Positions 18,951 to 27,950 of a stretch of 64,000 bases of DNA are shown here, one piece after another; position 1 is the stretch's first letter, and every line of letters starts with the position of its first letter. The notes below the pieces were generated by a model, which ran no database searches, was not told the origin of the DNA, and saw only the letters and a program-made list of their open reading frames with translations. A program made the translations under genes and the position numbers. This DNA is from Comamonas terrae. Its GTDB lineage: Bacteria; Pseudomonadota; Gammaproteobacteria; Burkholderiales; Burkholderiaceae_C. Location of the stretch: positions 53,943-117,942 of the forward strand of contig NZ_BCNT01000011.1 of the NCBI RefSeq assembly GCF_001544075.1. Reading direction: 5' to 3'.

Positions 18951-20879
18951 TCACTGCGGCTGCTGCAGCAGACCGGCCACGCGCTGCTGCAGCAGCTCGG
19001 GCGAGACCTGCGGGGCCGGCACGGCGGTGCCCACCTCCAGCCCCACGGGGTTGAGCCAGCCGCGGCGCAGCGGCTTGACCATGGCCACGTTGCGGCCGCC
19101 GCGCACTTCGATGCGGCTGAAGAACGAGCCCCAGAGGTTGGTCAGCGCCATGGGGACCACGGGCACGGCCAGGCCGTCGCGCTGCGCCTGCTCCAGGATC
19201 TTCATGATGCCGGCCCTGAACGGCTGCAGCCGGCCGTCGCTGGTGATCGCCCCCTCGGGGAAGATGGCCAGCAGGTCGCCCTCGCGCAGCACCTCGGCCG
19301 AGCGCGCGAAGGCCGCCTCGTAGGTCGCAGGATCTTCCTTGTGGGGGGCGATGGGAATGGCCTTGGCCAGCCTGAACAGCCAGCCCAGCACCGGGCGCTG
19401 GAAGATGCGGTAGTCCATCACGAAATGGATCGGCCGTGGGCTGGCGGCCATGAGCAGGATGGCATCGACAAAGCTCACGTGGTTGCAGACCAGCACCGCC
19501 GGGCCGTCGGCGGGAATGTTCTCGTCGCCGCGCACCCTGAAGCGGTAGATGAAGTGGGTGGCAACCCAGGCCACGAAGCGCAGCAGGTATTCGGGCACCA
19601 GCAGGAACACGTACAGCGCCACCACGGCATTGGCGATGCCGGTGGCCAGGAACACCTGCGGAATGCTCAGGCCGGCGGACAGCAGCGCGCCGGCCAGCAC
19701 GCTGGAGGCGATCATGAACAAGGCGTTGAGGATGTTGTTGGCCGCGATGATGCGCGCGCGGTGCGTGGGCTGGCTGCGCATCTGGATCAGCGCGTACATG
19801 GGCACGCTGTAGATGCCGGCCGACAGCGCCAGCAGCCCCAGGTCCAGCATCACGCGCCAGTGGCGGTGCTGCGCGAAGAAGGCGCCCACGCCCATGAGAT
19901 CGGAGGCCGGCAGCGCCCGCGCGGCAAAGTACAGGTCGATGGCGAACACGCTCATACCGATGGCGCCCAGCGGCACCAGGCCGATCTCCACGTGGCGGCG
20001 GCTGAACACCTCGCACAGCAGCGAGCCGATGCCGATGCCGATCGAAAAAATCACCAGCAGCAGCGAGGCCACATGCTCGTCGCCATGCAGCACTTCCTTG
20101 GCAAAGCTCGGGAACTGGGCCAGGAACACGGCGCCGAAGAACCACATCCAGCTGATGCCCAGCAGCGAGCGGAACACCACGGGCTTCTCGCGCGCCAGCT
20201 GCAGATTGCGCCAGGTCTCGGTGAACGGGTTCCAGTTGATGACCAGGCCCGGATCGGTGGCCGGCGCGTGGGTGATGAACTGCGCGCACAGCCGCCCGAC
20301 CAGGGCCAGCCCCACGCAGGCCAGCGCCACCTGGGCATGGCCGACCTCGGGCACGGCCACTAGCAGGCCTCCGGCCACATTGCCCAGCAAAATGGCCACG
20401 AAGGTGCCCATCTCCACCATGCCGTTGCCGCCCGTGAGTTCGCGCTCGTTGAGCACCTGGGGCAGGTAGGCGAACTTGACCGGGCCGAACAGCGTGGAAT
20501 GCAGGCCCATCAGGAACACGCAGCTCAGCAGCACGGGCACGTTGGCAGAGACAAAGCCCCAGGCCGCCAGCAGCATGATGGCGATTTCCAGGTTCTTCAC
20601 GAGGCGGAACATGCGCGTCTTGTCCCATTTGTCCGTCAGTTGGCCCGAAGTGGCCGAGAACAGCAGGAACGGCAGGATGAACAGCGCGCCGATCACCAGC
20701 CCGGCCATGGAGGGCGGCAGCCAGGACACGCCGAGCTGGTAGGTCACCATCACCGTGAAGGCGAACTTGAACAGGTTGTCGTTGGCCGCACCGCAGAACT
20801 GGGTCCAGAAGAACGGCGCAAAGCGCCGCTGGCCCAGCAAGGCAAACTGGTTGGGGTGGGTCGATGCCGGCTCGCTCAT
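18951..20879 (-). CDS. MFS transporter-acyltransferase fusion (LplT-PlsC-like)
   Basis: 642 residues. Residues about 10-430 form a twelve-helix major-facilitator domain resembling the lysophospholipid flippase LplT (FCGAANDNLFKFAF near the start). The C-terminal 200 residues are a PlsC-type glycerolipid acyltransferase, with the HX4D motif NHVSFVD (His467, Asp472) and FPEGAIT (Glu542). The likely role is uptake and re-acylation of lysophospholipids in one polypeptide, as E. coli LplT and Aas do together; unlike Aas, no acyl-ACP synthetase domain follows. The ATG at 20879 gives MSEPASTHP and is preferred over a start 35 codons upstream. Confidence 0.9.
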   Translation of the reverse strand: MSEPASTHPNQFALLGQRRFAPFFWTQFCGAANDNLFKFAFTVMVTYQLGVSWLPPSMAGLVIGALFILPFLLFSATSGQLTDKWDKTRMFRLVKNLEIAIMLLAAWGFVSANVPVLLSCVFLMGLHSTLFGPVKFAYLPQVLNERELTGGNGMVEMGTFVAILLGNVAGGLLVAVPEVGHAQVALACVGLALVGRLCAQFITHAPATDPGLVINWNPFTETWRNLQLAREKPVVFRSLLGISWMWFFGAVFLAQFPSFAKEVLHGDEHVASLLLVIFSIGIGIGSLLCEVFSRRHVEIGLVPLGAIGMSVFAIDLYFAARALPASDLMGVGAFFAQHRHWRVMLDLGLLALSAGIYSVPMYALIQMRSQPTHRARIIAANNILNALFMIASSVLAGALLSAGLSIPQVFLATGIANAVVALYVFLLVPEYLLRFVAWVATHFIYRFRVRGDENIPADGPAVLVCNHVSFVDAILLMAASPRPIHFVMDYRIFQRPVLGWLFRLAKAIPIAPHKEDPATYEAAFARSAEVLREGDLLAIFPEGAITSDGRLQPFRAGIMKILEQAQRDGLAVPVVPMALTNLWGSFFSRIEVRGGRNVAMVKPLRRGWLNPVGLEVGTAVPAPQVSPELLQQRVAGLLQQPQ

Positions 20880-20995
20880 GCCTGGGTCCTTGGAGTGGGT
20901 GAATGACCGCGATTGTGCCAAGACCTTTGCCACAGGTATCGCCTCCACCCGCAAGCTGCGCGGAGCGCGCCGGCCAGTATTCATAATCGATACCC

Positions 20996-21727
20996 ATGAG
21001 CACTACCGCCGACCTCGTCACCGCCCTCAAGAAGGAACTCAAGGCCGCCCAGATGACCTATGCCGATCTGGCCCAGGCCATCGGCATGGCCGAGTCCAGC
21101 GTCAAGCGCATGCTGGCCAAGGGGGACATGCCGCTGTCGCGCGTGGACGAGATCTGCCGCGCCCTGCATCTGGACTTTGCCGACCTGGCGCGCAGCGTGG
21201 CCGACAGCCGCCCGCTGCTGCAGCAGATGACGCGCGAGCAGGAGGCCGCCGTGGTGGCGGACCGCAAACTGCTGCTGACCGCGATCTGCGTGCTCAGCCA
21301 GTGGACGCTGGAGCAGATCGTCAGCACCTACCGCATCTCCGAGACCGAGGGCATAGGCTACCTGGCCCAGCTGGACCGCATCGGCATCATCGAGCTGCGC
21401 CCCGGCAACCGCTACCGGCTGCGCCTGGCCAAGACCTTCCGCTGGCAGGCGCGCGGCCCGGTGATGGAGTATTTCCGCGAGAACGCCGTGCTCGACTATT
21501 TCGGCGGCAGCTTCGACGGCGACGACGAGACCATGCTGCTGGTGCACGGCTCCATCGCCCCGCACCTGGCGCCCAGCTTCGTGGAGCGCATCCAGCGCGT
21601 CGCCCACGACTTCTCGCAGCAGCACCTGCAGGACCAGCGCCTGGCCGCCAAGAAGCTCGAAGGCTATACGCTGGTGCTGGGCATGCGCAAATGGGAGTTC
21701 TCGACCTTTGCTGCGCTGCGCAGGTAG
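20996..21727 (+). CDS. XRE-type helix-turn-helix protein
   Basis: 243 residues. An N-terminal HTH_3/Cro-like domain lies at about 8-65 (YADLAQAIGMAESSVKRML). An uncharacterised alpha/beta C-terminal domain of about 175 residues follows, which may be a second winged helix (LEQIVSTYRISETEGIGYLAQLD split) plus a sensor part. It diverges from the MFS-acyltransferase gene across a 116-bp gap, so it may regulate it. Ligand unknown. Confidence 0.82.
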   Translation: MSTTADLVTALKKELKAAQMTYADLAQAIGMAESSVKRMLAKGDMPLSRVDEICRALHLDFADLARSVADSRPLLQQMTREQEAAVVADRKLLLTAICVLSQWTLEQIVSTYRISETEGIGYLAQLDRIGIIELRPGNRYRLRLAKTFRWQARGPVMEYFRENAVLDYFGGSFDGDDETMLLVHGSIAPHLAPSFVERIQRVAHDFSQQHLQDQRLAAKKLEGYTLVLGMRKWEFSTFAALRR

Positions 21728-21789
21728 CCCGCTGTGCCGCGGCGCGGCTGGCCTGCTGGAAGCGGCCCCCGTCTCACTCATTTATCCAT

Positions 21790-21846
21790 AGCTGCCAGCG
21801 CCTATTGCACGCTGCATACAGCCATACTTAACGCTGGTTAGCAGCT
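21790..21846. repeat. Dispersed repeat half-sites forming an inverted pair
   Basis: AGCTGCCAGCG at 21790-21800 and CGCTGGTTAGCAGCT at 21832-21846 are imperfect inverted copies of the same motif. It occupies the 271-bp gap between the HTH gene and the YXWXGXW gene. I see no other feature in that gap except the ribosome site near its end. Confidence 0.5.
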
Positions 21847-21998
21847 CGCAACCGGTCTTCACCAACGCGACACATAACATTGCATGACTTCGCCTTGCGG
21901 CAACCATGTGTTGACGCAGCCCCTGCACCATGAAAGCCATGGACCGGCCCGCTTGCAGTGCGCCGATCCCCGACCGACATAGAAACAGGAGGACTGCC

Positions 21999-22370
21999 AT
22001 GATGTCGCTTCGCACCGCTTTCCATACCGCCCTGGGCGCAGGCGCTCTGTCGCTGCTGACCCTGGCCGGAACCGCCCAGGCCCAGCCGATGCCGGCCCAT
22101 GCTCAACCCGCAGGCGCCTACGTGAGCGTGCAATTCGGCGCTCCCCCGCCCATGCGCCGCGAAATGGTGCCGGCCCCGCGCCACGGCTATGTATGGGTGT
22201 CCGGCTACTGGGAGCCGCGCGGCCATCGCCATGTGTGGCGCCCGGGCCACTGGGTCAGGGCCCGCCCCGGCTATGTCTACCGCCAACCCCAATGGGTGCA
22301 GCATGGCGGCCGATGGGACTGGAGGCCCGGCCGCTGGGACTACGGCCCCGGTCGCCCGTACCGCCATTGA
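21999..22370 (+). CDS. Secreted YXWXGXW-repeat protein
   Basis: 123 residues. The signal peptide is cleaved after AQAQ (about residue 28). The rest is a basic, Trp/Tyr/Pro/Arg-rich sequence with repeats of the YxWxxGxW type (YVWVSGYWEPRGH, HVWRPGHWVRAR, QPQWVQHGGRWDWRPGRW). A strong AGGAGG precedes the ATG at 21999. Such proteins are exported and of unknown role, probably envelope-associated. A strong terminator follows at 22431. Confidence 0.88.
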   Translation: MMSLRTAFHTALGAGALSLLTLAGTAQAQPMPAHAQPAGAYVSVQFGAPPPMRREMVPAPRHGYVWVSGYWEPRGHRHVWRPGHWVRARPGYVYRQPQWVQHGGRWDWRPGRWDYGPGRPYRH

Positions 22371-22430
22371 GCAAACCGACCCCATCTCTGCTCCGGCTGC
22401 TGGTTTTCTATCGCCCGCCAGCAGCCTTCA

Positions 22431-22461
22431 AGCCCTGCGCCCTGCGGCGCAGGGCTTTTTT
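22431..22461 (+). terminator. Rho-independent terminator after the YXWXGXW gene
   Basis: AGCCCTGCGCC pairs with GGCGCAGGGCT around a short loop, followed by a run of six T at 22456-22461. It lies 60 bp after the stop codon. Confidence 0.9.
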
Positions 22462-22523
22462 ACGCTTCGCCAACCCGCCTCGAAACGAAGTGCGCCCGAT
22501 GAAGAACCGGCAAGCGGCAGGCT

Positions 22524-22568
22524 GCGCATATGCGCGGCAATCGGCTCTTTATATGGAATAAGCATATA
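22524..22568. promoter_or_regulatory. Two palindromes upstream of a Bug gene
   Basis: GCGCATATGCGC at 22524-22535 is a perfect 12-bp palindrome. TATATG (22550-22555) and CATATA (22563-22568) form a second inverted repeat with T-N11-A-like geometry. Both lie 66-110 bp before the Bug start, in AT-rich DNA, and may be operators. No regulator gene lies next to them. Confidence 0.4.
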
Positions 22569-22633
22569 GAACAAAGAAATCAAATTGTGTTCAAAATAAC
22601 GCCTATTCATTTTTCTGTTGGACACGTCATTCC

Positions 22634-23662
22634 ATGCGTCTGCTGCCCCGCCTCACCTCCGGTTACCGCGCCCTGGCGCTTTCGGCCCTGACTCTCACGG
22701 CTGCCACGGGTGCCTTCGCGCCGCCGGCCATGGCGGCCGACGCGGCGGCCAGCTATCCCCACCAGCCCATCACGCTGATCATGGGCTTCAATGCGGGCTC
22801 CGGCGTGGACGTGATCGGCCGCGTGGTGCAGGAACCGCTGGGCCAGCGCCTGGGCCAGCCCATCATCATCGACTACAAGACCGGCGCGGCCGGCAACATC
22901 GGCAGCGAGTTCGTGGCCCGCGCCAAGCCCGACGGCTACACGCTGTACTTCGGCACGGCCGCCACCCATGGCAGCAATGCCGCGCTGTACAAGAAGCTGC
23001 CCTTCGACGTGGAAGCCGACTTCGTGCCCGTGGCGCCGCTGGTGGACGTGGCCAACGTGCTGACCATCAATCCCAACGTGATCAACGTCAGGAACCTCAA
23101 GGAGTTCGTCGACGAGGTCAAGGCCCACCCGGGCAAGTACAACTACGCCTCCACCGGCAACGGCGCCGGCACCCACATGGCCTTTGCCGAGTTCAACTCG
23201 CGCCTGGGCCTGGACATGGTCCACGTGCCCTACAAGGGCGGCCCCGAGGCCATCACCTCGGTGCTGCGCGGCGAGACCTGCTGCATCATGAACCAGGTGC
23301 AGACCGTGCTGTCCCACTACAAGGCCGGCAAGGTGCGCCTGCTGGGCGTGACCACGGCCAAGCCCGTGGATGCCGTCAAGGAAGTGCCGACCATCGCCGC
23401 CAGCGGCCTGCCCGGCACCAAGGGCTTCAACAGCGCCATCTGGTTCGGCATCTTCGCGCCCAAGGGCACGGACCCGGCCATCGTCAAGAAGCTCAACCAG
23501 GCGGTCAATGAGGTGCTGGAACTGCCCGAGATCCGCGAACGCTTTGTCTCCCAGGGCAATACCATCCGCATCGAAACGCCGGAGCAATTCAGGAAGACCG
23601 TGCATGAAGACCGCCTGAAATGGGCCAAGGTCGTCAAGGATGCCAAGATAAGTATTGACTGA
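22634..23662 (+). CDS. Bug-family (TctC-like) periplasmic solute-binding protein
   Basis: 342 residues. The signal peptide ends near AMAADA (about residue 36). Bug motifs are LIMGFNAGSGVDVIGRV, IIIDYKTGAAGNIGSEF, AKPDGYTLYFG and MVHVPYKGGPEAITSVL. Two adjacent Cys (ETCCIMN) near residue 217 are unusual for a periplasmic binding protein. It precedes the flavin oxidoreductase and the double AhpD-domain gene on the same strand with a 197-bp gap that contains repeat copy C. Ligand unknown. Confidence 0.92.
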   Translation: MRLLPRLTSGYRALALSALTLTAATGAFAPPAMAADAAASYPHQPITLIMGFNAGSGVDVIGRVVQEPLGQRLGQPIIIDYKTGAAGNIGSEFVARAKPDGYTLYFGTAATHGSNAALYKKLPFDVEADFVPVAPLVDVANVLTINPNVINVRNLKEFVDEVKAHPGKYNYASTGNGAGTHMAFAEFNSRLGLDMVHVPYKGGPEAITSVLRGETCCIMNQVQTVLSHYKAGKVRLLGVTTAKPVDAVKEVPTIAASGLPGTKGFNSAIWFGIFAPKGTDPAIVKKLNQAVNEVLELPEIRERFVSQGNTIRIETPEQFRKTVHEDRLKWAKVVKDAKISID

Positions 23663-23735
23663 TCCCCTGAGCGGCTACGCCGCCTCCCCCACGCCGGCGC
23701 TGCGGGGCGGCGCGGCCGGCTTAGGCCCTTGCCTG
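23663..23735 (+). repeat. Post-stop intergenic repeat, copy C (diverged)
   Basis: It begins directly after the Bug stop codon with CCCCTGAGCGGCTACGCCGCC, followed by TCCCCC. On the opposite strand this matches the core of copies A and B. It has an internal hairpin, GCGGC-TAC-GCCGC, at about 23671-23683. Similarity to A and B fades after about 50 bases. Confidence 0.6.
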
Positions 23736-23859
23736 GCGGCCCCGGCCCAGGCAGCGCCCGCTCTCATGGAGCACGGACGGTGGGAGAATGGGCTTTTCGC
23801 GCTCCGATTTTTCCTTGCGCCTGCCAGCGATCCGCTGCAGGCGCTTTTGTGGTTTGCTT

Positions 23860-25332
23860 ATGTCTCTGATTGAACAGCCCTCTGCCGGCCTGGCTGCCCT
23901 TGAAGAACGCCTGCGTGACGATTTCGTCACCCTGGGCTGGCCCGCCAAGGCCTGGATTCCCCCCACCTCCCGCGACGGCCGGCCCGTGCACGACGTGCTG
24001 GTCATCGGCGCGGGCCAGGCTGGCCTGGCCCTGCATGTGGCGCTGGGCATGGTCGGCATCCAGCCCGTGCTGCTGGACAAGGCACCGCAGGACTTCGAAG
24101 GCCCCTGGGCCACCACCGCGCGCATGGAGACCCTGCGCTCGCCCAAGGAACTCACGGGCCCGGCCATGGGCATTGCCTCGCTGAGCTTTCGCGCCTGGTT
24201 CATCGCCCAGTTCGGCCTCGATGCCTGGACGGCGCTGGACAAGATTCCCCGCCTGCAATGGATGGACTATCTGCGCTGGTACCGCCGCGTGACCGGTGCC
24301 GACGTGCGCAACGGCCACGAGGTGGTGGCCGTGCGCCCGCAGGCCGACGGCGTGGTACAGGTCGATGTCAGGGCCGACGGCCGGATCTCCACCTGGCTGG
24401 CCCGTCGCCTGGTGCTGGCCACGGGCCGCGACGGACTGGGCGGCGCGCAGATTCCGGACTTTCTGCAAGGCGTGGACCGCGCCCTGTGGGCCCACTCCTC
24501 GGACGAGATGGACTACGGCCGATTGGCCGGCAAGCACGTGGGCGTGGTGGGCGCCGGCGCCTCGGCCATGGACAGCGCGGCCACGGCGCTGGAAAGCGGC
24601 GCGGCCAGCGTGGACCTGCTGGTGCGCCGCAAGGAACTGCCGCGCATCAACAAGTCCAAGGGTTCGGGCGTGCCCGGCCTCACCCATGGCCAGTACCTGC
24701 TGCCCGATGCCTGGAAATGGCGCATCCGCCATTACATCAACGCCCAGCAGGTGCCGCCGCCGCACGGCAGCACGCTGCGCGTGTCGCGCCATGCCAATGC
24801 CTTCTTCAACCTGGGCTGCGCGGTGCAGAAGGTCGAGCAGCAGGGCCGCAAGCTGCATGTACATACCAGCGCCGGCATGTTCGTGCTCGATTTCCTGATC
24901 GTCTCCACGGGCTTTGCCATCGACTGGAGCCTGCGCCCCGAATTCGCCGACATCGCGCCCCATGTGCGGCTGTGGAACCAGCGCTTCACGCCCGCCGCCG
25001 GCCAGGAGGATACCGAACTGTCGGCCTCGCCCGACCTGGGGCCCCTGTTCGAATTCCAGGAAAAGACGCCGGGCGAGCAGCCGGGCCTGGACCACATCCA
25101 CTGCTTCTGCTATCCGGCAGCGCTCTCGCACGGCACGGTGTCGGGCGACATCCCGGCCATCAGCGACGGCGCGCGCAAGCTGGCCCAGGGCCTGGCCTCG
25201 CTGTTCTACCGCGACGACATCGAGCAGCATTTCGCCAGGCTGCAGTCCTATGCCGAGCCCGAGCTCGACGGCACGGAATGGACCCATGCCGATTCCGCCG
25301 CGCGCGTGAAGGCGCTGTGCAATGCCATCTGA
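23860..25332 (+). CDS. NAD(P)/FAD-dependent oxidoreductase (flavin monooxygenase-like)
   Basis: 490 residues starting MSLIEQPSAG. The first dinucleotide motif is VIGAGQAGLAL near residue 48. The second, VVGAGASAMDSA, lies near 229, as in flavin-containing monooxygenases and thioredoxin-reductase-like two-domain proteins. A VSTGF segment follows near 350. The N-terminal 40 residues precede the FAD domain and are not typical. It is followed after 18 bp by a double AhpD-domain gene, so the two likely work together. Substrate is not known; the upstream Bug protein may import it. Confidence 0.82.
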   Translation: MSLIEQPSAGLAALEERLRDDFVTLGWPAKAWIPPTSRDGRPVHDVLVIGAGQAGLALHVALGMVGIQPVLLDKAPQDFEGPWATTARMETLRSPKELTGPAMGIASLSFRAWFIAQFGLDAWTALDKIPRLQWMDYLRWYRRVTGADVRNGHEVVAVRPQADGVVQVDVRADGRISTWLARRLVLATGRDGLGGAQIPDFLQGVDRALWAHSSDEMDYGRLAGKHVGVVGAGASAMDSAATALESGAASVDLLVRRKELPRINKSKGSGVPGLTHGQYLLPDAWKWRIRHYINAQQVPPPHGSTLRVSRHANAFFNLGCAVQKVEQQGRKLHVHTSAGMFVLDFLIVSTGFAIDWSLRPEFADIAPHVRLWNQRFTPAAGQEDTELSASPDLGPLFEFQEKTPGEQPGLDHIHCFCYPAALSHGTVSGDIPAISDGARKLAQGLASLFYRDDIEQHFARLQSYAEPELDGTEWTHADSAARVKALCNAI

Positions 25333-25350
25333 GATTCCAAGAGACAAGAC

Positions 25351-26508
25351 ATGACCGATACCATCGACCGCCTGGCCGGCCTGCAAGCCCAAACGCCCAC
25401 CTTCGCCACCCGCCACGAACGCGAGAAAGTGGCCGTCGCCACCCAGGCCTGCGAAGACCTGCTGCTGGGCAATACGCTGGACAGCGCCCTGACCCAGGCC
25501 GAGCGCCTGGTGCTGGCCGCCGAACAGGCCCGCGTGAGCGGCGTGGCCGCGCTGGAGGCCGAATACCGCGCGCGCGCCGCTACACTGGGCGACGGCATCA
25601 CGGCCGAGCTGCGTACCGTCCTCGACCAGAGCGGCGCCCGGACCGGCAATGCACGCATGGACGCCATGCTGCACTTCGTGCGCACGCTGGCGCTGCACCC
25701 CGCCGAGAGCGACCAGAAGGCCCTGCTCGCCATACCCGCCGCCGGCCTGTCGCTAGACGACACCGTGCTGCTGGCCCAGCTGATCGGCTTCGTCGCCTAC
25801 CAGGCCCGCCTGCTGGTGGGCGTCAAAGCCATGGCCGACATGGGCGGCAAGGCGGATGCGCCGGCTGCCGAGCCCGTGGCGGCGGCACCGTTTGTGCACC
25901 CGGCGAACCTGCCCGCGCCTGGCGAGCCGCTGCGCCGCAACGGCTTCACCAGCGAAACCCTGGACTGGAAGTCCTGGCTGCCCGTGCTCGACCCCGAAAC
26001 CGCCACGCCCGAACAGCAGAAGGTGCTGGAGGTCAGCCATCCCAAGGCCAAGACCATGGACTTCTACCTGCTGCTGGGCCGCCAGCCCGAGGTGCTGCTG
26101 GAGCGCTCCCAGGCCTTCAACGCCATCATGTACGCGCCGGGCGGCCTGTCGCGTGCCGAGCGCGAAGTCGCGGCCACGGCCGTTTCGCGCTCCAACGGCT
26201 GCGTGTACTGCGCCTCGGTCCATGCCCAGCGCTTCGAGCAGCTGGCCAAGCGCAACGACGTGATGGCGCAGATGTTCGACGATCCCGACACCGCCGGCAC
26301 CAACGAGCGCGAGCGCGCCATCATCCAGTCCTCCCTGGCCCTGACGCGCACGCCCGGCAGCTTCGGCGCGCAGCACGTGCAGCCGCTGCGCGACGCAGGC
26401 CTGTCGGACCTGGAAATCCTGGACATGCTGCACTCGGCTGCCCTGTTCGGCTGGGCCAACCGGCTGATGCTCAACCTGGGCGTGGAGATCTGGCCCGAGC
26501 GCGCCTGA
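25351..26508 (+). CDS. Double AhpD/CMD-domain protein (Avi_7170-Avi_7169-type fusion)
   Basis: 385 residues with two alkylhydroperoxidase-like halves. The N-terminal half (about 1-165) resembles CMD-domain proteins and has no CxxC, only one Cys (TQACED). The C-terminal half (about 195-385) carries the redox motif NGCVYCASVHAQR near residue 287, expected for peroxidase or disulfide chemistry. The arrangement matches two families I know as Avi_7170 and Avi_7169, usually separate neighbouring genes; here they are one polypeptide. It lies 18 bp after the flavin oxidoreductase and ends in a clear terminator. Family assignment is from memory. Confidence 0.75.
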   Translation: MTDTIDRLAGLQAQTPTFATRHEREKVAVATQACEDLLLGNTLDSALTQAERLVLAAEQARVSGVAALEAEYRARAATLGDGITAELRTVLDQSGARTGNARMDAMLHFVRTLALHPAESDQKALLAIPAAGLSLDDTVLLAQLIGFVAYQARLLVGVKAMADMGGKADAPAAEPVAAAPFVHPANLPAPGEPLRRNGFTSETLDWKSWLPVLDPETATPEQQKVLEVSHPKAKTMDFYLLLGRQPEVLLERSQAFNAIMYAPGGLSRAEREVAATAVSRSNGCVYCASVHAQRFEQLAKRNDVMAQMFDDPDTAGTNERERAIIQSSLALTRTPGSFGAQHVQPLRDAGLSDLEILDMLHSAALFGWANRLMLNLGVEIWPERA

Positions 26509-26538
26509 GCGGCAAGCCGGCCCTCTGCGGTCAAAGCA

Positions 26539-26563
26539 AAGCGGCCCAGGCCGCTTCTTTTTT
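26539..26563 (+). terminator. Rho-independent terminator after the AhpD-domain gene
   Basis: AAGCGGCC and GGCCGCTT form a perfect 8-bp stem with a two-base loop, followed by C and six T. It ends the flavin oxidoreductase/AhpD transcript. Confidence 0.92.
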
Positions 26564-26611
26564 GAGATCTGCCTGCGCAATCTGCATCTGCGCAAACAGC
26601 CTTAAACACCC

Positions 26612-27880
26612 TCAATTGGCCGTCGCCGGCTCCGTGAAGACGGTCAGCACGCCGGCCAGATGGTGCAGGCGCGCATCCATGATCTCGGCTTCGCCCATGA
26701 GGCCGATCAGCGGCACCGAGCCCAGCGCGTGGCGCAGTATCCGGAGTTCGGTGTCCGGTGCGCCGAACAGCTCGCTGCCGCGGCCCTTGCAGCTCACATA
26801 GATGGCCCCGCGGATCTGCGGCGCCGCGGGCTCGCCGCCCGCAGCCCCCGCGCCGTCGGCAAAGTCGGGCAGCAGCGCATCCTGCAGGGCCGCCCCCATC
26901 TGCATGAGCTCGTGCCGCGCCGCATGTTCCTGGCGCTGGCAGAAGATCACGGTATGCCCGGCCTCCACCGGCGAGGACAGGGCCACGCCCTGGCGCAGCG
27001 GGTCCAGCCCCACCAGGTTGAGCACCTGGGCCTCGGGGGTCAGCGCCCCGCGCTCCAGCCCGCGGCCCAGGGGCGCAATCGCCGCCTGGGTGTTGCGCAG
27101 CGCCCCCAGCGCCGCCTGCCAGCCGCCGCCCTGGTCGGGGCTGGCCTGCACGTCCAGCAGTTGCAGCAGCTGGGGCAGGGCCGGCTGGCCGCGCAGCGAC
27201 AGCAGCACGGAGCCGCTGGTTTCGGTGATCTCCAGGCCTTCGCCCAGCGGCGCGCAGCCATGGGCCATGCGCGAGATGCAGGGCACTTCGGACGCAAAGG
27301 CCACGCCCGAGAAGCCGCCACGAAAGACGCCGACCGCGCCGCCGGTGCGCAGCAGCGGCAGATCCTCGGCCCGGCAGGCGAACTGCACGCCCTCGCCCTG
27401 CTGCCCGCCCAGGGCGCCGAACAGATGGCCGGTCTGCGTGCGCTCCGACAGCTCCTGCAGCAGCTCGGCCAGCTCGGGCTGGCCCGCGTCGGAGTGCACC
27501 AGGGCGGCATCGGCCTCGAAGCCGGCCTCGCCGCCGCCCATGGCCAGCGGGGCAATGCCCGAATACACGCGGTAATGCGCGGCCGGCACGTCCAGCAGCA
27601 TCACGGCCAGACCCGGCGCATCGGTGTACTCATGCGCCATGGCCAGCACGCCGCTGGCCGTGCAGCCCACCCAGTCGGTGACGCGCGGCAGCGACTGGGC
27701 CAGCAGCATCAGCATGTCCTGCGCGTGACGCGCATAGGCGTGGGAGGCATAGATCAGGCCCAGGCGCGGACGGCCGGCATGGCCGGGCTGCTCCATCTGC
27801 ATGAACAGCTGCCGCACCACGGACTGCACGGCCTCGCGCCAATCCGGGTGGCTGGCATGGCCTATGGGAAACAACGACAT
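26612..27880 (-). CDS. FIST N- and C-domain sensory protein
   Basis: 422 residues with no membrane segment. The FIST N domain (about 30-215) includes GLIYASHAYARHAQDML and GCTASGVL. The FIST C domain (about 230-400) includes NLVGLDPLRQG and GAIYVSCKGRG. FIST proteins are thought to bind small ligands such as amino acids for signal transduction. I chose the ATG at 27880, which follows AAAGGGG by 5 bases; a GTG two codons upstream would overlap that site. It lies 70 bp after phaM on the same strand. Confidence 0.88.
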   Translation of the reverse strand: MSLFPIGHASHPDWREAVQSVVRQLFMQMEQPGHAGRPRLGLIYASHAYARHAQDMLMLLAQSLPRVTDWVGCTASGVLAMAHEYTDAPGLAVMLLDVPAAHYRVYSGIAPLAMGGGEAGFEADAALVHSDAGQPELAELLQELSERTQTGHLFGALGGQQGEGVQFACRAEDLPLLRTGGAVGVFRGGFSGVAFASEVPCISRMAHGCAPLGEGLEITETSGSVLLSLRGQPALPQLLQLLDVQASPDQGGGWQAALGALRNTQAAIAPLGRGLERGALTPEAQVLNLVGLDPLRQGVALSSPVEAGHTVIFCQRQEHAARHELMQMGAALQDALLPDFADGAGAAGGEPAAPQIRGAIYVSCKGRGSELFGAPDTELRILRHALGSVPLIGLMGEAEIMDARLHHLAGVLTVFTEPATAN

Positions 27881-27950
27881 GGACACCCCTTTCGTGTTGT
27901 GCGGAACGTGCCGCGCCGGCGCACGGCGCAGCAGCGCGGGCCGGGGCCTG

